Below the pieces are notes generated by a model, which ran no database searches, had not been told where the DNA came from, and saw nothing but the letters and a program-made list of their open reading frames with translations. A stretch of DNA of 39,009 nt from Cyclobacteriaceae bacterium. Lineage in GTDB: Bacteria; Bacteroidota; Bacteroidia; Cytophagales; Cyclobacteriaceae. Made by a program: the position numbers and the translations under genes. The stretch lies in NCBI GenBank assembly GCA_025455015.1, contig JALONI010000019.1, forward strand, positions 1 to 39,009. Direction: 5' to 3'. Every line of letters starts with the position of its first letter. The first letter of the stretch is position 1. Shown here in pieces: positions 1 through 9,267 of this stretch.

Positions 1-1
1 C

Positions 2-3000
2 TTCATGCGCGTGGTGGCAAAAAATGATGCGGGGGCGTCTGCCTATAGCAACGAACTTTCTGTGACCACCTTGCCCACTTGTGCCGATAACACCATCCCC
101 AATAACCGAAGTTGGACGGTGACCACGGTAGCGGATGTCGGGTTTACCCCCAATGGCCCGGGCCCCTTTACCGCCTCGAACGTCCTGATCAATAAATTCA
201 GTCCTACTACTATTTTTGCTGACATACACGCTAACAACATTGTGCCCCCCACACCGGTGCCGGCACGACCGTTTGGCTTAGAGGGATTGCAACTAACGAT
301 TAACTGCGATCAAGTAATCGTCACCGGCAATGCCACAGTAAATGCGGATTTTTCAAATGGCAATGGCACGTGGAACCCGGCCACCAACACATTGACTGTG
401 AAGTGGCAAGCGGGACTTCAATTCCAGCCTTTCAAAGCAACCACCACGTACGTGCTCAATGCGACCGATCCGGTGCCCTTTGCACCCGGTTCGATCACGC
501 CTTATCTATATTCTCCCACGGAAGTGCTCTTGAATTGGGAACCCGTAGGGTTTGAAACACAGTATCGAGTTTTTAGAAGCACGGTGGCCGGGGGGCCCTA
601 CACCCAAGTGGCAACCGTTTCCTACCCCACAAATCTTTACATTGATAAAAACCTAACGCCCGGTGCTACGTACTTTTACGCACTGCGGGCTGTCAATGCC
701 ACGGGCGCCTCAGCCCTCTCACCGGAATCAACCATCACGCTCGGCCCTACCCTGTTTCGCCCGGTGGAAAATGATCTCCAGTTGAACACGGATTCGCAGC
801 AGGGCGTGTCGTGGGGCGATCTGGACGGGGATGGGGACGAGGATTTGGCCATAGCCTCATTTACTGCCAGCACCGGTTTGTTTGTGCCTCCGGCCTTTTA
901 CGAAAATACGGGGGGCGGGCAGTTTACCAGGCGTATCCTTCCCAGTTTGGAAGACGAAAATACAGCCATTAGCCGATTAATCAATTTAATGGATATGGAC
1001 AATGATGGTGACCTGGACGTGGTTATTGCTCGCAGTGGCGTCCTGCCCAGTTTGTACCTGCGAAACAACGGAGCGTGGGACTTTACCAAAACACCCATTG
1101 CCGAATCGGTCGCTCCCGGTGGGGTGGCATCCGGCTTTAAACCCCTGGCCTTGGTAGACTATGACAAGGACACGTTTCTCGACTTATTTTTCGGCAACGA
1201 TTTTGGCGTTCCTTTTACCCTCACGGCCGTGCAGTTAAAAAACAACGGGGGCAATTCGTTTACGAGGGTGCTGGCGGGCGACTTTACCACAGACCTTAAC
1301 GGTGCACGCAGTTTTTCCGCGGCCGACTACGACAACGATGGAGATCAGGACATTTTAGTAGTTAACAACGTAACGGGGATGCCCACCATCAACGAGGCAG
1401 TCCGGCTGTACCGAAACGAGGGAAACGGTAGCTTTAACCGTGTGACCGGTTTGGTGTTTGATACAGACTTCATTATGAACGCGCGCACATCAAGTTGGGC
1501 CGACATAGACAATGACCAAGACTTAGACCTGTTTATTGGCTCGCAGGCGAACACCATACTGGACCGCCTCTATCGAAACAATGGCAATGGAACATTTACC
1601 CGCGTCACCGGTTCGGCTGTCGAGGATCCGGGAACAAACGTGTCATTGACGTTTGGGTCTGCTTTTGGTGACATTGATAACGATGGCGATGTTGATCTGA
1701 TCTCTATTAACTCAACCGCGAACGGGATATTCCTTAATAACATCAGCGGCACAACCAGCACATTTACGAAGTACAGTACTCCCAACCCCGAGTTGTTGCA
1801 AAATCCTTTCATCGCGGAAGCGGGCGGCAGTTTTGCTGATTTTGATAAAGATGGCTTTTTGGATTTCTACCCGGCCGGCACCGGAAACAATTTCCCCAGC
1901 CTGCTGTACAAGAATACCACCGCACCGTCTGCTTCGCGGAATTGGATCGCCATCAAACTGGTGGGCACCAGTTCCAACCGCTCGGCTGTTGGCGCGCGCA
2001 TCACGGTGGTTACCTTAGCGCCCGCGCGCACCCAGATACGCGAAGTCTTCTCGACCACGGGTTATGGTGCCCAAAGCAGCTTGATCCAGCATTTTGGCTT
2101 GGGATCGGCCACTACTATTACCCAAATCGCGGTACGGTGGCCATCCGGCAACATCCAGACGATCACCAACCCCTCATTCCTCAGTCCCGTAAACCGAGAA
2201 ATCACCATTGTTGAAGACGTGACCGGCCCCGCGTTTACACTTAACCCGGCCAACGGGGCGGCAAATGCACCGGTGGGAAATACCTTGGAGATTACCCTCT
2301 CTGAGCCTTCCTTCCCCGTGGCCGGACGAAACCTGGTTATTCGGCAAGGATCGGCTACCGCAGCCCCGCTTCAAACTATCCCCGTGGTTAATGGCGTGGC
2401 CAGCGCAGGGAACAAATACACCTTCACGCTGGCCACGGGGCTTCAGTTTCTCACACAGTACTTTGTGAGCATTGACGCGGGGGCCTATACAGATATTTAC
2501 TTGAATCCATCGCTGGCCATAGCACCCACCGGTTGGACTTTTACCACGGTAGAGGCCCCTGACGTGATCCCGCCTGCAATCACGTTTACCCCGTTGGAGA
2601 ACATCGACAAGAATTTTGGGCCGGGTACCAAGTTGGAGGTAACGGCTACCGACAACCGCGGCATCACTTCCCTGATTATGAATTACCGCAAGGTGACCCG
2701 CACGGACTTTAGCCAAGCAACCGGCCAGTTCAATGCTACGACCTCAAAATATGACTTTGCGCTGAACGAGAATACTTATTTTGACGATATGGGCATGGAG
2801 TACTTTTTTGAGGCCTCTGATGCAGCGGGCAATACCACCCGAAGCCCGAGCGGTTCGGGCTTCCACCTGACACGAAAGTCTTTCCCTGAGGCACTGGTGG
2901 GGTTGTCACTGACGGCCTCGAACTCCGTGAGCGGCTATGATATCATCACCATACCCCATGAACTGACTACCAGCCAGGTAGGGCTGGTATTTGATGAGTT

Positions 3001-4150
3001 AGGCGCCCCCGATCCGAGAGAATGGCGGTTGCTTAAATACAACCACGAGCCGCAGCAATGGGTGGAAGGGTTTCAAAACCTGGCGCGTGGCGAAGGCTAC
3101 TTTGCGATCTCAAAAAACGGAGCGACCATCAAATTTGGAAACACGCGGGCTCCCAGTTTTACGCAGAGCAATCTGTTTCCGCTCAACCTCAAGCGCGGCT
3201 TTAATCTGATCGGAAACCCCTACACCGTGCCCATCAGTTGGGAAAATGTACGGGCCGGTGTGGCGGGGGTGGGTCCGCTCAAGATTTTCTCGGGCGGCAA
3301 TTATGTCAATGGTGACGGCCTCAACGTGTTTGAGGGTGGATTCGTGTTCTCCGAAAACGAGGTGGTCATTCCGGTAAAGTTCAGCACCACTACGGGCGGG
3401 CGTATGGGCAGGAAGGAACTGGGTAGGGATATTGATGCCACAGAATGGTTGCTCCCGCTGTCCTTACAACAACACGACCGCACCTTCACGTTGGGCGGCT
3501 TTGGTATGGCGCAAAATGCCAGTGAAAACTATGACGGGTGGGATGACCTCGCGCCCCCCTCACCCATAGAGGTGACCGAAATACGATTTAGAAAACCGCT
3601 CCATTTCATGAACTATTTTGCGCGTGATGTGGTGCCCACCACCTCCATGCACCGGTGGGAAGTGGACATATTGGCGCAGCCACGGGCCATCGCTCAACTC
3701 ACCTGGGACCACCCCACACTGGGGGGCGCGCGCAGCGAGTTGTATTTGGTGGATCGGGTAAACGAGAAAATAATAGACATGAGGGCGCAGGGCATTTATT
3801 CGTTCACACCCCAACCCAATCACGGTTTCTATGTGTACTACGGCTACCCGCTGGCTGACATTCGGCCCGAACGCAACCACTTGGGCGCGCCCTATCCGCT
3901 GCCTTCGCGGGGGGAGGTCACAATCCCTTTCTCAGTGGTGGGGCCTGGCACACATGTGCTGATGGAAATATTTGACTTGCAAGGAAAAAAGGTAGCTACC
4001 TTGGTGAATCAGGCGCTACCGGCCGGCTTCCACACTGCCACTTGGGCATCGGAGGCACCCAACGGCAGTGGTATTTTCTTTGCCAGATTCACAGCCACTT
4101 CCCCTCGAGGCGCTGACGTCAAATCAACCAAGATCATGATACAACGGTAA
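2..4150 (+). CDS. Giant secreted T9SS substrate with FN3, FG-GAP/VCBS propeller and ASPIC/UnbV domains (5' end missing)
   Basis: The reading frame is open to the window edge and the first residues are the tail of a fibronectin type III domain, so the true start lies upstream. Numbering from the ATG at position 5, a second FN3 domain spans about 166-245. Seven calcium-loop repeats of the form DxDxDGDxD begin at 272, 330, 385, 441, 500, 556 and 612, as in FG-GAP/VCBS propellers. An ASPIC/UnbV domain follows at about 646-722 (motifs GARITV, HFGLG, RWPSG), then an SbsA-like Ig domain at 738-850 and another Ig-like region at about 855-960. A stretch with the motif NLIGNPY precedes a type A T9SS sorting domain at about 1292-1381 (IFDLQGKKV ... 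GIFFARF). It is probably exported through the outer membrane and kept at the surface or released. The ligand cannot be told from the sequence. A caspase-fold gene follows 11 bases later. Confidence 0.9.
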   Translation, partial: FMRVVAKNDAGASAYSNELSVTTLPTCADNTIPNNRSWTVTTVADVGFTPNGPGPFTASNVLINKFSPTTIFADIHANNIVPPTPVPARPFGLEGLQLTINCDQVIVTGNATVNADFSNGNGTWNPATNTLTVKWQAGLQFQPFKATTTYVLNATDPVPFAPGSITPYLYSPTEVLLNWEPVGFETQYRVFRSTVAGGPYTQVATVSYPTNLYIDKNLTPGATYFYALRAVNATGASALSPESTITLGPTLFRPVENDLQLNTDSQQGVSWGDLDGDGDEDLAIASFTASTGLFVPPAFYENTGGGQFTRRILPSLEDENTAISRLINLMDMDNDGDLDVVIARSGVLPSLYLRNNGAWDFTKTPIAESVAPGGVASGFKPLALVDYDKDTFLDLFFGNDFGVPFTLTAVQLKNNGGNSFTRVLAGDFTTDLNGARSFSAADYDNDGDQDILVVNNVTGMPTINEAVRLYRNEGNGSFNRVTGLVFDTDFIMNARTSSWADIDNDQDLDLFIGSQANTILDRLYRNNGNGTFTRVTGSAVEDPGTNVSLTFGSAFGDIDNDGDVDLISINSTANGIFLNNISGTTSTFTKYSTPNPELLQNPFIAEAGGSFADFDKDGFLDFYPAGTGNNFPSLLYKNTTAPSASRNWIAIKLVGTSSNRSAVGARITVVTLAPARTQIREVFSTTGYGAQSSLIQHFGLGSATTITQIAVRWPSGNIQTITNPSFLSPVNREITIVEDVTGPAFTLNPANGAANAPVGNTLEITLSEPSFPVAGRNLVIRQGSATAAPLQTIPVVNGVASAGNKYTFTLATGLQFLTQYFVSIDAGAYTDIYLNPSLAIAPTGWTFTTVEAPDVIPPAITFTPLENIDKNFGPGTKLEVTATDNRGITSLIMNYRKVTRTDFSQATGQFNATTSKYDFALNENTYFDDMGMEYFFEASDAAGNTTRSPSGSGFHLTRKSFPEALVGLSLTASNSVSGYDIITIPHELTTSQVGLVFDELGAPDPREWRLLKYNHEPQQWVEGFQNLARGEGYFAISKNGATIKFGNTRAPSFTQSNLFPLNLKRGFNLIGNPYTVPISWENVRAGVAGVGPLKIFSGGNYVNGDGLNVFEGGFVFSENEVVIPVKFSTTTGGRMGRKELGRDIDATEWLLPLSLQQHDRTFTLGGFGMAQNASENYDGWDDLAPPSPIEVTEIRFRKPLHFMNYFARDVVPTTSMHRWEVDILAQPRAIAQLTWDHPTLGGARSELYLVDRVNEKIIDMRAQGIYSFTPQPNHGFYVYYGYPLADIRPERNHLGAPYPLPSRGEVTIPFSVVGPGTHVLMEIFDLQGKKVATLVNQALPAGFHTATWASEAPNGSGIFFARFTATSPRGADVKSTKIMIQR

Positions 4151-4161
4151 ACAAAAGCAGT

Positions 4162-5334
4162 ATGAAATATCTTCTGGTTCTCGCCCTTCTGTTCAACCCG
4201 TGCCTTTTGATGGCGCAGGGTTTCGTGCAAAAAACAAACGAAGTCAATCTCAATTTCAAAGAAAACGCAAAACCAACTTCTGAAAATACGCCCGTCATCA
4301 AGTGGCTGTATCCGTCCGTTGAGTTTACCATGAGTCAAAAAAACGAGCTGCAAGTGGAGGCGTTGGTTACGTCTGTGCTACCGCTGGCAGAAGTGCGCGT
4401 GCGCGTGCTGGATACAGATAATACCGAAGTGGTCAACTCGCTGGTGAATCCGAAGGAAATGATCAATGGGATTGTCAAAAAGAAAATCTTTCTACTGAAC
4501 GGACAAAACACCATTGAGGTGGTAGCCAAGAACGAAAAAGGCGCGGTTATTTCCTCCTCGCGCATGGTCAGTGTGGGGCTTGATGCCATTGCCGATGCGG
4601 TGGCGGTAGACCGAAAAGACTATGCGTTGCTGTTTGCTACCGACAAGTACGAGAACTGGGACGATTTGATCAACCCCATCAACGATGCGCAAACCATCAA
4701 AAAAGAACTCGATGCCAAGTATGGCTTCGAAACCGAACTGGTCGAAAATCCAGACCATGAAGATGTATTTGCTAAATTGGTGGATTACACGCAAAAAAAG
4801 TACAAGCCGCAAGACCAGTTATTTATTTTCATTGCCGGTCATGGTTTTTTTGATGAAATCTTGAACGAAGGGTATGTGGTGGGACGCAATTCGCTAAAAA
4901 ACGATAAAGGAAAAACTTCGTATGTGTCGTATGAGCGCCTCCGCTCGTTGATCAACAACATTCCGTGTGAACATATTTTCCTGGTCATGGATGTCTGTTA
5001 TGGGGGCACGTTCGACCCGATCGTAGCGCGTTCACGCTCCATCGAAAACACCGTAAGCGAACGCCAGTTCTTAGCCCGCAAACTCACCTACAAAACACGC
5101 AGGTTCTTAACCTCAGGGGGTAAAGAGTACGTTCCGGATGGGCGTCCGGGTTACCACTCCCCTTTTGCCAGCAAGTTTATCCAGGCACTGAAAGAAAATG
5201 GCGGCACCGATCGCATCCTCACCTTGGATGAAATAAAAACCTACGTGGAGCGGTTGACCCCGGAACCCCGATACGGTGGCTTTGGCGACAACAATCCGGC
5301 CAGCGATTTCGTCTTCGTTGTGAAAGTAAAATAG
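4162..5334 (+). CDS. Secreted caspase-family (peptidase C14) protein
   Basis: The 390-residue protein begins with a signal peptide (hydrophobic stretch, then AQ near residue 19). An Ig-like beta domain occupies about 45-140, and a caspase p20-like domain starts near 150 (YALLFATDKYENW). The catalytic dyad is visible: His227 in IAGHGFF and Cys279 in MDVCYGG. Family members cleave after basic or acidic residues, but the specificity here is unknown. The gene starts 11 bases after the giant T9SS substrate and ends at a strong terminator, so the two are very likely cotranscribed. The protein itself has no T9SS sorting domain and may act in the periplasm. It could process its neighbour or act independently; the sequence does not decide. 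Confidence 0.88.
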   Translation: MKYLLVLALLFNPCLLMAQGFVQKTNEVNLNFKENAKPTSENTPVIKWLYPSVEFTMSQKNELQVEALVTSVLPLAEVRVRVLDTDNTEVVNSLVNPKEMINGIVKKKIFLLNGQNTIEVVAKNEKGAVISSSRMVSVGLDAIADAVAVDRKDYALLFATDKYENWDDLINPINDAQTIKKELDAKYGFETELVENPDHEDVFAKLVDYTQKKYKPQDQLFIFIAGHGFFDEILNEGYVVGRNSLKNDKGKTSYVSYERLRSLINNIPCEHIFLVMDVCYGGTFDPIVARSRSIENTVSERQFLARKLTYKTRRFLTSGGKEYVPDGRPGYHSPFASKFIQALKENGGTDRILTLDEIKTYVERLTPEPRYGGFGDNNPASDFVFVVKVK

Positions 5335-5360
5335 CCGGAACGTAACCCATGCTGGTCAGG

Positions 5361-5390
5361 GCCCCTTCGAAAGGAGGGGCTTATTTTTTT
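5361..5390 (+). terminator. Rho-independent terminator after the caspase gene
   Basis: An 8-pair stem (GCCCCTTC with GGAGGGGC, one U-G pair) closes on a GAAA tetraloop and runs straight into TTATTTTTTT. It ends the T9SS-substrate/caspase transcript. Confidence 0.9.
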
Positions 5391-5437
5391 AGGTTATTGT
5401 AGTAGATTTACCCCTCGGCAATACCTCATGACTCGAT

Positions 5438-7588
5438 ATGCACCACCGCCTTCATCCCCTCACCAGTTTGTGTGCTCTCTTTCTCCTGGTGGCCAGTTGT
5501 AAATCCGAACCCGAGCGCACCCGCCCCATGGTTACCGCACCCTCCGCAGAAAAACGCCCTTTTGAAGTCGTGGCCAAACACGGCCACACGCGCCTGGACA
5601 ATTACTACTGGCTGCGCAACCGCGAAGATCAATCGGTGATCAATTACCTGAATGCCGAAAACGCCTACCTGGACACCATGATGGCGCATACCCAAGACCT
5701 GCGCGAACGGTTGTTTCAAGAAATGAAGGCGCGTATCAAAGAAAAGGACGAATCGGTCCCCGTGAAACGCGGCCCGTACTTCTACTACACCCGCTACGAG
5801 GAGGGGTATGAGTACCCCATTTTCTGTCGGAAAAAAGATGCCCTGACGGAGCCCGAAGAGGTGATTGCTGATGGCAACGAACTGGGAAAGGGGCATGGCT
5901 ATTTCAACCTGCTTGTTCGCACAAGCCCCGACCACCGACTGGCCGTGCTGGCGATGGACACGGTGGGCCGCAGGTTTTATACCGTGAAATTCAAAGACCT
6001 GACGACCGGGCAGTTTTTACCCGATCAACTTGAGAACACCACCGGCAACGTGGAGTGGAGTAACGACAACCAACAACTGTACTACACCACCCAGGATCCA
6101 AATACGCTTCGGGCCGATAAAGTCCTCCGCCACACGTTGGGCGCACCCACCGCCAAAGATGTCTTGGTGTACGAAGAAAAAGACCAGACGCTTTCTTCCT
6201 ATGTGTCCAAATCGCGGTCGAAAAAATACTTGATCATTGGCTCAGGCCGCACGGACGCCTCCATGGCACGCTACCTTGAGTTGGATAATCCAAAAGCCAC
6301 CGTAAAGCCCATCGAATACACTCGCGAAAACGTGGACTACTCGGCCGATCACTTCAACGGTAAATTCTACCTCCGCACCAACCAGGACGCCAAGAACTAT
6401 AGGTTGATGGAGGCACCCGAGGCTGACCCTTCCTTGGGCAACTGGCGCGATGTGGTACCGCACCGGGCAGATGTTTTCCTGGAAGCATTTGCCCTTTTCA
6501 ACGACTACCTGGTGACTCAAGAGACGTACGAGGGCCTCACCCGCATCCGCTTGATCAAGTGGTCTGACAAAAGTGAACACAGCATTGACTTTGGCGAGGC
6601 CGCGTATGTGGCCGGGTTCGGCAGCAACCCGGATGCCGCCTCCACACAGCTCCGCTTCACGTATGAGTCGATGACCACCCCGCCTTCAGAGTTCGACTTT
6701 GACATGAACACGCACGAGAAGAAGTTGCTGAAAGAAGAAACCGTGTTGGGTGGCTTTGACCGTAACCGCTACCAAACTGAGCGGGTGATGGTTACCGCCC
6801 GCGATGGTGCCCGCGTGCCGGTGTCCATTGTTTACCGAAAAGATAAATTTAGAAAGGACGGAAGCAGCCCCTGTTTTCAATATGCGTATGGCTCGTACGG
6901 GTTCTCCATGCCTCCCTATTTCAACGCTAACCGCCTTAGCCTGTTGGATCGTGGTTTTGTATATGCCATCGCCCACATACGCGGTGGCCAGGAGATGGGT
7001 GGGCAATGGTATGAAGACGGCAAAATGCTCAAAAAGAAAAACACCTTTTACGACTTCATTGACGTGAGCAAATTCCTGACCGAAAACAACTATGCCGACA
7101 AAGACAACCTGTTTGCCAATGGGGGCAGCGCAGGCGGGTTGCTGATGGGTGCCATTACCAACATGGCCCCCGAGCTGTACAAGGGCATCATTGCCGATGT
7201 GCCTTTTGTAGACGTGATCAGCACCATGATGGACGAGACCATCCCGCTCACTACCTTTGAGTGGAAAGAGTGGGGCAACCCGAACATTCAAGAAGAGTAT
7301 GAATACATGCTCTCCTACTCGCCTTATGACAATGTGGAGAGGAAAAATTATCCTCATTTGTTAGTCACCACCGGCCTGCACGATAGCCAAGTGCAGTATT
7401 GGGAGCCCGCCAAATGGGTAGCTAAACTGCGCGAGTACAAAACCGATACAAATTTGCTGTTGCTTAAGACCAATATGGAGGCAGGCCATGGGGGCAACAG
7501 CGGCCGGTTCGAATCGCTGAAAGACGAGGCACTGATGTACGCCTTTGTGATTGATTTGGCGGGGGCAGCAGCAACAGAAATTCAATAG
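5438..7588 (+). CDS. Prolyl oligopeptidase family (S9A) serine peptidase, lipoprotein
   Basis: The 716-residue protein has a lipoprotein signal with lipobox VASC and lipidated Cys21. An N-terminal propeller region follows, beginning at the typical motif DNYYWLRNRED. The C-terminal alpha/beta hydrolase carries the triad Ser564 (GGSAGG), Asp649 (LHDSQV) and His684 (EAGHGG). Length and order match oligopeptidase B / prolyl oligopeptidases, which cleave short peptides after proline or basic residues. It is probably anchored in the periplasm and takes part in peptide scavenging. It follows a terminator, so it is transcribed separately from the caspase gene; pdxA starts 19 bases after its stop and may share the transcript. 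Confidence 0.93.
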   Translation: MHHRLHPLTSLCALFLLVASCKSEPERTRPMVTAPSAEKRPFEVVAKHGHTRLDNYYWLRNREDQSVINYLNAENAYLDTMMAHTQDLRERLFQEMKARIKEKDESVPVKRGPYFYYTRYEEGYEYPIFCRKKDALTEPEEVIADGNELGKGHGYFNLLVRTSPDHRLAVLAMDTVGRRFYTVKFKDLTTGQFLPDQLENTTGNVEWSNDNQQLYYTTQDPNTLRADKVLRHTLGAPTAKDVLVYEEKDQTLSSYVSKSRSKKYLIIGSGRTDASMARYLELDNPKATVKPIEYTRENVDYSADHFNGKFYLRTNQDAKNYRLMEAPEADPSLGNWRDVVPHRADVFLEAFALFNDYLVTQETYEGLTRIRLIKWSDKSEHSIDFGEAAYVAGFGSNPDAASTQLRFTYESMTTPPSEFDFDMNTHEKKLLKEETVLGGFDRNRYQTERVMVTARDGARVPVSIVYRKDKFRKDGSSPCFQYAYGSYGFSMPPYFNANRLSLLDRGFVYAIAHIRGGQEMGGQWYEDGKMLKKKNTFYDFIDVSKFLTENNYADKDNLFANGGSAGGLLMGAITNMAPELYKGIIADVPFVDVISTMMDETIPLTTFEWKEWGNPNIQEEYEYMLSYSPYDNVERKNYPHLLVTTGLHDSQVQYWEPAKWVAKLREYKTDTNLLLLKTNMEAGHGGNSGRFESLKDEALMYAFVIDLAGAAATEIQ

Positions 7589-7607
7589 CAAAAAGCAAAG
7601 CCTTGTC

Positions 7608-8642
7608 ATGACCCCCTCCGTAAAACCATCTCCCGAAAAACCGCGCATTGGCATTACGCTGGGCGACCTCAACGGCATCGGCCCCGAAGTAGTCATCAAG
7701 GCCCTTGCCGATGCCCGGCTGCTCAACCTCATCACACCCGTGGTCTATGGCTCGGCCCGTGTGCTTTCGTTTTATCGGAAAACCATGAACCTGGAGGAGT
7801 TCAACTACAGCCAGGTCAAACAAAAAGGCCAGTTCTTTCCCAAAGCGATCAACGTGGTCAACTGCTGGGACGATGTCATTGAGATCGCACCCGGCCAGCC
7901 CTCGCGCCAAACAGGCAAAGCCGCGTTGGCGGCCCTGCGCAAAAGCGTGGAGGAAATAAAGGAGGGGTTGATCGATGCCTTGGTGACGGCCCCCATCGAC
8001 AAGAACACCGTTCATGGCGAAGACTTTCCGTTTCGCGGCCATACCGAATACCTGACGCATGAGTTCAACGCCATGGAGAGCTTGATGCTGATGGCGGGGC
8101 AGCAGTTGCGCGTGGGGCTGGTAACCGAGCACGTGCCGCTCAAAGATGTCTCCGCCCTTCTTTCGCGCGAACGCGTGGAGCTAAAAATTAGACTGCTGGA
8201 ACTGTCCCTCAAACAAGATTTTGGTTTGGCCAAGCCCAGAATTGCGGTGCTGGGATTAAACCCCCATGCGGGCGATGATGGGCTGTTGGGCGAAGAAGAA
8301 AAGACCGTGATCAAACCGGTCATCGAAGACCTGCGCAACAAAGGCAAGTTGATTTACGGGCCGTTTCCGGCTGACGGCTTTTTTGCCGCGGGCCAGCACA
8401 CCAAGTACGATGCCGTATTGGCCATGTATCACGATCAGGGGTTAATCGCATTTAAAACGCTGGACTTTGACAACGGGGTAAACTTTACCGCAGGGCTTCC
8501 CATCGTGCGCACCTCGCCTGACCACGGCACCGCCTACAACATAGCCGGAAAAAATATGGCCGATGAAAGCTCGCTGCGACAAGCCATTTATCTGGCCGTA
8601 GATGTCATTAAACACCGGATTGAGCGTTCGGGGTCAAAATAA
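7608..8642 (+). CDS. pdxA: 4-hydroxythreonine-4-phosphate dehydrogenase
   Basis: PdxA oxidises 4-phosphohydroxy-L-threonine in the deoxyxylulose-5-phosphate-dependent pathway to pyridoxal phosphate, in the cytoplasm. The 344-residue product has the diagnostic segments GDLNGIGPEVV, TAPIDK, GHTEYL and YHDQGLIAFK, the last holding a metal-binding histidine, and PIVRTSPDHGTAY near the C-terminus. The frame stays open upstream to 7551 inside the peptidase gene. The ATG at 7608 is chosen because the conserved N-terminus starts just after it and the upstream residues are unlike the family. In this phylum pdxA often neighbours the DUF177-rpmF-fabH genes, as here. Confidence 0.95.
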   Translation: MTPSVKPSPEKPRIGITLGDLNGIGPEVVIKALADARLLNLITPVVYGSARVLSFYRKTMNLEEFNYSQVKQKGQFFPKAINVVNCWDDVIEIAPGQPSRQTGKAALAALRKSVEEIKEGLIDALVTAPIDKNTVHGEDFPFRGHTEYLTHEFNAMESLMLMAGQQLRVGLVTEHVPLKDVSALLSRERVELKIRLLELSLKQDFGLAKPRIAVLGLNPHAGDDGLLGEEEKTVIKPVIEDLRNKGKLIYGPFPADGFFAAGQHTKYDAVLAMYHDQGLIAFKTLDFDNGVNFTAGLPIVRTSPDHGTAYNIAGKNMADESSLRQAIYLAVDVIKHRIERSGSK

Positions 8643-8655
8643 CCGCGTTTGGCGA

Positions 8656-8693
8656 CCCGCCCAACCGTTCATCAGTCTACCGTAGCGGGCGGG
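8656..8693. repeat. GC-rich inverted repeat after pdxA
   Basis: CCCGCCC (8656-8662) can pair with GGGCGGG (8687-8693) over a 24-base loop. There is no T-run, so this is at best a weak terminator or RNA-stabilising hairpin. Confidence 0.35.
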
Positions 8694-8704
8694 CGGTTAT
8701 TGCG

Positions 8705-8712
8705 TAGTTTTG
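8705..8712 (+). promoter_or_regulatory. Bacteroidota -7 promoter element for the TerB-like gene
   Basis: TAGTTTTG matches TAnnTTTG exactly and lies 18 bases before the ATG at 8731. No clear -33 TTG is visible. The box covers the alternative TTG start at 8710, which argues for the ATG. Confidence 0.55.
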
Positions 8713-8730
8713 GATAAAAAGACACGCGCT

Positions 8731-9117
8731 ATGGACATTGTGACCAAGAAACAGTTAAACGTACTTATCCAACTGGCCGAGGCGGACAAGCATTTTGCCA
8801 AGGTAGAACGCGACTTCATCTTAAAATTGGCGCAAGACCGGCAGTACCCTCAAGACCAAGTGTTGGCACTCATCCGAAACCCCGAGCCGATCGATGGCTT
8901 AGGGGCCCTCTCCAACGACCAGAAATTTGACTATCTGATGACTTGCCTGGAGCTCGTTTTTGCCGACCAAAAGGTGTTTGAAAGCGAGTTGATCTTCTGC
9001 CGCAGCATTGCCATCAAACTCGGTTTTCGCAAGCACATCATCGATTTCCTGGTGGAGAATTTCCAGACCAGAAGCCGGGAAGAACTCAAAAAGACAGCCT
9101 TTGCCGACTATCTGTAG
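8731..9117 (+). CDS. TerB-like helical protein of unknown function
   Basis: The product is a 128-residue, all-helical, probably cytoplasmic protein without signal or membrane segments. The pattern LIQLAEADKHFAKVERDFI ... LVFADQKVFESELIFC resembles the acidic-helix repeats of the TerB/DjlA-N fold, where acidic residues bind metal in some members. The resemblance is to the fold and does not establish a tellurite-resistance role. The ATG at 8731 is preferred to a TTG at 8710, which falls inside the -7 box. The gene lies between pdxA and the DUF177 gene, an otherwise conserved neighbourhood, and appears to have its own promoter. Confidence 0.7.
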   Translation: MDIVTKKQLNVLIQLAEADKHFAKVERDFILKLAQDRQYPQDQVLALIRNPEPIDGLGALSNDQKFDYLMTCLELVFADQKVFESELIFCRSIAIKLGFRKHIIDFLVENFQTRSREELKKTAFADYL

Positions 9118-9234
9118 CCGGAGCGCTGCCGGGCCAGCATGCAAAAAGCTGCCTTGCTTCTGATAATCAGTTGGTTACACTTACGCCACTCTAAATTTCG
9201 CCCGCCTTTCCCTTCCAATTCCCATAAAAAAAGC

Positions 9235-9242
9235 TACCTTTG
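9235..9242 (+). promoter_or_regulatory. Bacteroidota -7 promoter element for the DUF177-rpmF unit
   Basis: TACCTTTG is an exact TAnnTTTG match. It sits 25 bases before the GTG at 9268 and supports that start over the longer frame beginning at 9139. Confidence 0.65.
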
Positions 9243-9267
9243 CCGTCTTGTTTTTAAAACCTGTGGG

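Noticed and set aside
2174-2716. 180-codon minus-strand frame inside the giant T9SS gene
   Set aside because: It shows no recognisable domain, has an odd composition and lies opposite a well-supported coding region.
6686-7357. 223-codon minus-strand frame inside the peptidase gene
   Set aside because: It is a shadow of the S9A gene: no motif and no start context.
9139-9267. Longer start for the DUF177 protein
   Set aside because: The extra 43 residues are unlike the family and include the promoter box at 9235-9242.
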